A DNA stretch of 64,000 nt from Palaemon carinicauda (lineage: Eukaryota > Arthropoda > Malacostraca > Decapoda > Palaemonidae): NCBI RefSeq assembly GCF_036898095.1, contig NC_090751.1, positions 46,233,534-46,297,533 of the forward strand. The letters are read 5' to 3'. The notes beneath the pieces are model-generated. The model was not told the origin of the DNA. It did no database searches and was given only the letters and a program-made list of their open reading frames with translations. The first letter of the stretch is position 1; every line of letters starts with the position of its first letter. The position numbers and the translations under genes are program-made. Below are positions 60,705-64,000 of the stretch, one piece after another.

Positions 60705-62760
60705 GAAAATCAGGTTTCAATCTACTATCAAATAGGTTAGGGGTAAAATTATAGAACACTGAGCAACTTTTTTAATAGAAAACTTTCCCTACAGTTAATT
60801 TTGTTTTAACAAATACACATCCACCAGCAATTGAACCATTCTCCCATTAACCCTCCACTTCCTGATGGACACAGATGGGAACCTGGGACTTAAGTGGGCG
60901 AAAACAGGGAAAAACTATTATCTACCACATTTAAGATCAGTACAAAGCCACAAAATCTAAAACCCACCTAACCTAACCAAATAGTTCACAGGTCACAGAC
61001 CTGACATACACCTGGCCCACCATAACCCCCTTTCCCAGGTCACAAACCTATCCAGCACAGACCTAGCCAGTTGGTAAGAACCCCACAAACCCCTACCGAG
61101 GTCACAAGGTACGAACATGAGCAGTTACATGCGGTAGTTTGCAAAATGTATAAGTGGAATAAATATTTTAGGGGATGCCAATATTTTAACCCAAAAACCC
61201 TGGTCCCCACCGAGTGGTCCCATTAACACAAGATATATTAGGGTCTAACCTATCAGCTATTTACTTGACAAACTAATTTTCAAAAATATAAAACCACATT
61301 AATTCAAAATATTAATAAAGCTTTTCCATTTTTTTCTATAATACCAAGTCGAGTCTTTAAAATTGTCTAACAACCACTAGTATGCGAATCTAAATGTAGC
61401 TTTCCGAATGAAGTTGTCAGTCTCGCCAAGAAATTTAGGATTTATACAGTTTAAAAGAAACTATAAGCTTAAGTATCACCAGCTATTTGATTAGCCTGAG
61501 ATTAAATAGTATTCTATAACAAGGGCAACTTTTCAACTTGCATTAACATGCTGTTCCAACTGAACACTAACCTTCCATGCGACAATTAAGGCATTAAATT
61601 TCTGCAATCACTTCCATCTAACATTAAAGTTTTTGATACTTAAATTCAAAACCATGTAAAGGTAAACTAAACTGGATATGCAAGGAATGTTACTCCTACA
61701 TGTTTGACAATTACTTTACAAATTTGTATGGAAACAGCCTAGAATATCTTTTACTAGTATTGGCAGTTCTAGAATTGTACGGCCATTAAAGTTTCCCCGA
61801 CAGCGCAAAAAAAACTATTTAGCACAAATTCCACAGTTCAAGGTAGTTTGAAAAAAAAACTAATTATGATTATTAAAATTATTAAACTTTCAACATATTG
61901 TACTGTACACAACATAATCGATAGCTGCGAGTCTTCAGCTAGGGTGTTTCTTGTTTAACTAAACCTAAAGACTTTTGGAGTCCAACTAAAATTTTGATTA
62001 TGATCACAAACCAAATTGATGGCTACGTGAAAATAAAAAGGTTTGGCAACAAAATCAAAACTTCGCAATGGGGATCTACTAGTATCCAAATCTTGAAGAT
62101 TGCCAACATTCTAAATGCTACATATGATTTTACATATAAATACATGAAAACATACCGTTGGTATATTGAAATAAATCCTATGTCAACCGTCACTCACCCC
62201 GATAAGAGTACTATACATGAAAGAAACAAGACTGCACAATGTTAGCCTAATTTGTAAGAAAATAGCTAAATAACAGGTGCTATAAACATACTTTAGTATG
62301 AGGTACTTCAATGTTGGTAGGTAGGTAACGACGCCCAATTGGAATAGATTTAAAGAATTAACAAGTCATCAGAAAAAATCCGGCGGTATAATAACAAAAG
62401 TTATCCACCTTGATTCATTAACCCCAATAAGTTTTAACAGTTTTCAAACAAATTTCGTAAGCCGTAATTTCTGCCATGAAATTATATACAAACTTCCTTA
62501 CCTACTATTATTATTAAGTAATCGACTAAGATTGTCGCTGAAACTAAATTTAGCCGGAGTTACCCAATTGACAAATTTATCTAAAGGTAAATGTGCCAAA
62601 ATGCAGAGTGAACGGTTTCATTGTAGTGTATTACAGGGCAATGTAACCTAGGAAAACAACTACTTTTCCTTATAGAAAAAAAATTGCGCTCTCTTCGAAA
62701 ATGACACTCGTTCCCGTCGCAAATGAATAGTTTCAGAAATATATATACATCTATATCCTC
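60705..62760. other. AT-rich DNA, possibly first intron
   Basis: No repeat, RNA gene or coding region can be supported. If the first-exon candidate at 62,868 is real, this stretch would be intronic. Confidence 0.35.
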
Positions 62761-62867
62761 CGATAATGGGAGACCCCCAGTGGAAACTCGGGGTTTTGGG
62801 GGTGGGAAAACATACTGGGGAATCGATATATAAACGTAAAACAGGCCTTTCCTTCTCTATACATTAC

Positions 62868-62951
62868 CTCCTTGAAATTATAATAATCGGAGGAAAATAC
62901 AAAAGTATATCTGGATAAACTTTGGAGGCGCCGTTGCAAAGATTGTGACAT
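62868..62951 (-). other. Candidate first coding exon (minus strand)
   Basis: The ATG at 62,949-62,951 opens a frame, MSQSLQRRLQSLSRY followed by TFVFSSDYYNFKE. It is interrupted at a good donor (aaggag/gtaatg) at 62,868/62,867 in phase 0. The N-terminus is rich in Arg, Ser and Gln with no acidic residue for about 20 positions, as in mitochondrial targeting peptides. The upstream 120 bases are GC rich for this region. Reading through the donor gives a stop at 62,751, so splicing is assumed. The product is not recognised. Confidence 0.4.
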
Positions 62952-63075
62952 GAAAAAATACAGTAACCAGTGCTGCCAACGTCCGATGTAGATTAAATGT
63001 TAACATTCCATGCTAACATTAGCATCCGTACGTTCGTTCGTGCATACCAGATTCGCCCTGCGCAGAAACCCCTCC
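62952..63075 (-). promoter_or_regulatory. Possible promoter and 5' leader of the minus-strand candidate
   Basis: GC-richer island with tctgcgcagggcg and ggacgttggcagcactgg on the minus strand just upstream of the candidate ATG. The second string resembles the arthropod core-promoter motif of the TGGTCACACTG type. No TATA box is placed. Position and composition are the only support. Confidence 0.25.
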
Positions 63076-63159
63076 CCCTACACTGAAGATTTTCCCATTT
63101 TATTAGTCGTTTTATTATCCAATTCTTTTTAAAATCATCTCATTTTATATTCCCATTCA

Positions 63160-63445
63160 ATATTATTTATCATTCATTCCATTTTAACTTCCTAAATTGG
63201 GTTTATTTCTTTTGTTATTTCCTTTTCACTACCCGGTTTCACAAATTCTGAATATTATTTATCATTCATTCCATTTTGACTTCCTAAATTGGGTTTATTT
63301 CTTTTGTTATTTCCTTTTCACTACCCGGTTTCACAAATTCTCAATATTATTTATCATTCATTCCATTTTGACTTCCTAAATTGGGTTTATTTCTTTTGTT
63401 ATTTCCTTTTCACTACCCGGTTTCACAAATTCTCAATATTATTTC
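63160..63445. repeat. 92-bp tandem repeat x 3
   Basis: The phrase aatattatttatcattcatt begins three almost identical units at about 63,160, 63,252 and 63,344, each ending ttcacaaattctg or similar. A fourth partial start follows at 63,436. Confidence 0.9.
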
Positions 63446-63454
63446 CAGCCGCCC

Positions 63455-64000
63455 GTTGAAATACTACCGCCAGAGAGTTATGGGGTCCTTTGACTAGACA
63501 GACAGTACTACGTTGGATCCTTCTCTTTGGTTACGGTTCTTTCTCTTTGCCTACATATACGCCGAATAGTCTGGCCTATTCTTAACAGATTCTCCTCTGT
63601 CCTCACACACCTGACAACACTGAGGTTACTAAACAATTCTTCTTCGCTCAAGGGGTTAACTACTGCACTGTATTTGTTCTGTGGCTACTTTCCTCTTAGT
63701 AAGGGTAGAAGAGACTCTTTAGCTATGGTAAGCAGCTCTTCTAGGAGAAGGACACTCCAAAATCAAACCATTGTTCTCTAGTCTTGGGTAGTGCCATAGC
63801 CTCTGTACCATGGTCTTCCACTGTCTTGGGTTAGAGTTCTCTTGCTTGAGGGTACAATCAGGCACACTATTCTATTTAATTTCTCTCCCTCTTGTTTTGT
63901 TAAAGTTTTCATAGTTTATATAGGAAATATTTATTTTAATGTTACTCTTCTTAAAATATTTTATTTTTCCTTCTCTCCTTTCCTTACTGGGCTATTTTCC
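63455..64000 (+). repeat. Dispersed repeat, cut by the window end
   Basis: From about 63,455 (cagccgcccgttgaaatact) the sequence is more GC rich and has an 84-codon open frame (63,527-63,781). It resembles a very abundant repeat that I associate from memory with decapod genomes, in which a text ending actgggctattttcc continues into a microsatellite tail. If so, this is the 3' part of a retroelement family and the frame is not a host gene. The family assignment is from memory and uncertain. Confidence 0.4.

Overview
This is eukaryotic, AT-rich, repeat-dominated DNA, with introns inferred from splice-like signals. There are no bacterial genes, rRNA genes or CRISPR. Two DIRS-type tyrosine-recombinase retrotransposon families, a tRNA-derived SINE, an R2-like non-LTR remnant and an abundant-looking repeat at the right edge suggest a decapod crustacean, perhaps a caridean shrimp. 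That assignment is inference from repeat content; no marker gene proves it.

Bases 1 to about 35,390 hold a tandem array of seven related units of 3.2-6.3 kb. A full unit has three parts. H1 (about 2 kb) is unique-looking DNA with two exon-like segments. H2 (about 2 kb) carries a SINE. The third part is a 5'-truncated copy of a DIRS element, here called DIRS-A: RNase H remnant, tyrosine recombinase (YR), internal complementary region (ICR) and right inverted terminal repeat (ITR). Units differ in whether H2 and the RNase H piece are present. Units 1 and 3 run RNase H straight into YR, units 2, 4 and 6 have H2 between them, and units 5 and 7 lack the RNase H piece. Unit 7 also lacks YR and runs out into flanking DNA. 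Every YR reading frame is broken.

Bases 35.4-40.4 kb hold a 75-bp minisatellite, a 400-bp palindrome, a degenerate short repeat and AT-rich DNA. Bases 40,748-47,238 hold a near-complete element of a second DIRS family, DIRS-B: left ITR, gag-like ORF1, reverse transcriptase, RNase H, YR, ICR and right ITR. Its ends can be read from the sequence because the ICR contains the fused complements of both termini. All catalytic motifs are visible, but a few frameshifts and stops break the frames.

Bases 47.2-59 kb contain an old direct segmental duplication (47.95-51.66 and 52.05-59.0 kb). Each copy ends in a degenerate minisatellite of about 43 bp, and the second copy contains a decayed R2-like element. 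On the minus strand from about 62.95 kb leftwards there are several exon-like blocks with good splice signals, including a first exon with a mitochondrial-presequence-like N-terminus. This may be a real host gene with several alternative 3' exons, with DIRS-B lying in one of its introns. The right edge (59-64 kb) has a complete-looking SINE, a 92-bp triplicate and the start of a dispersed repeat cut by the window end.
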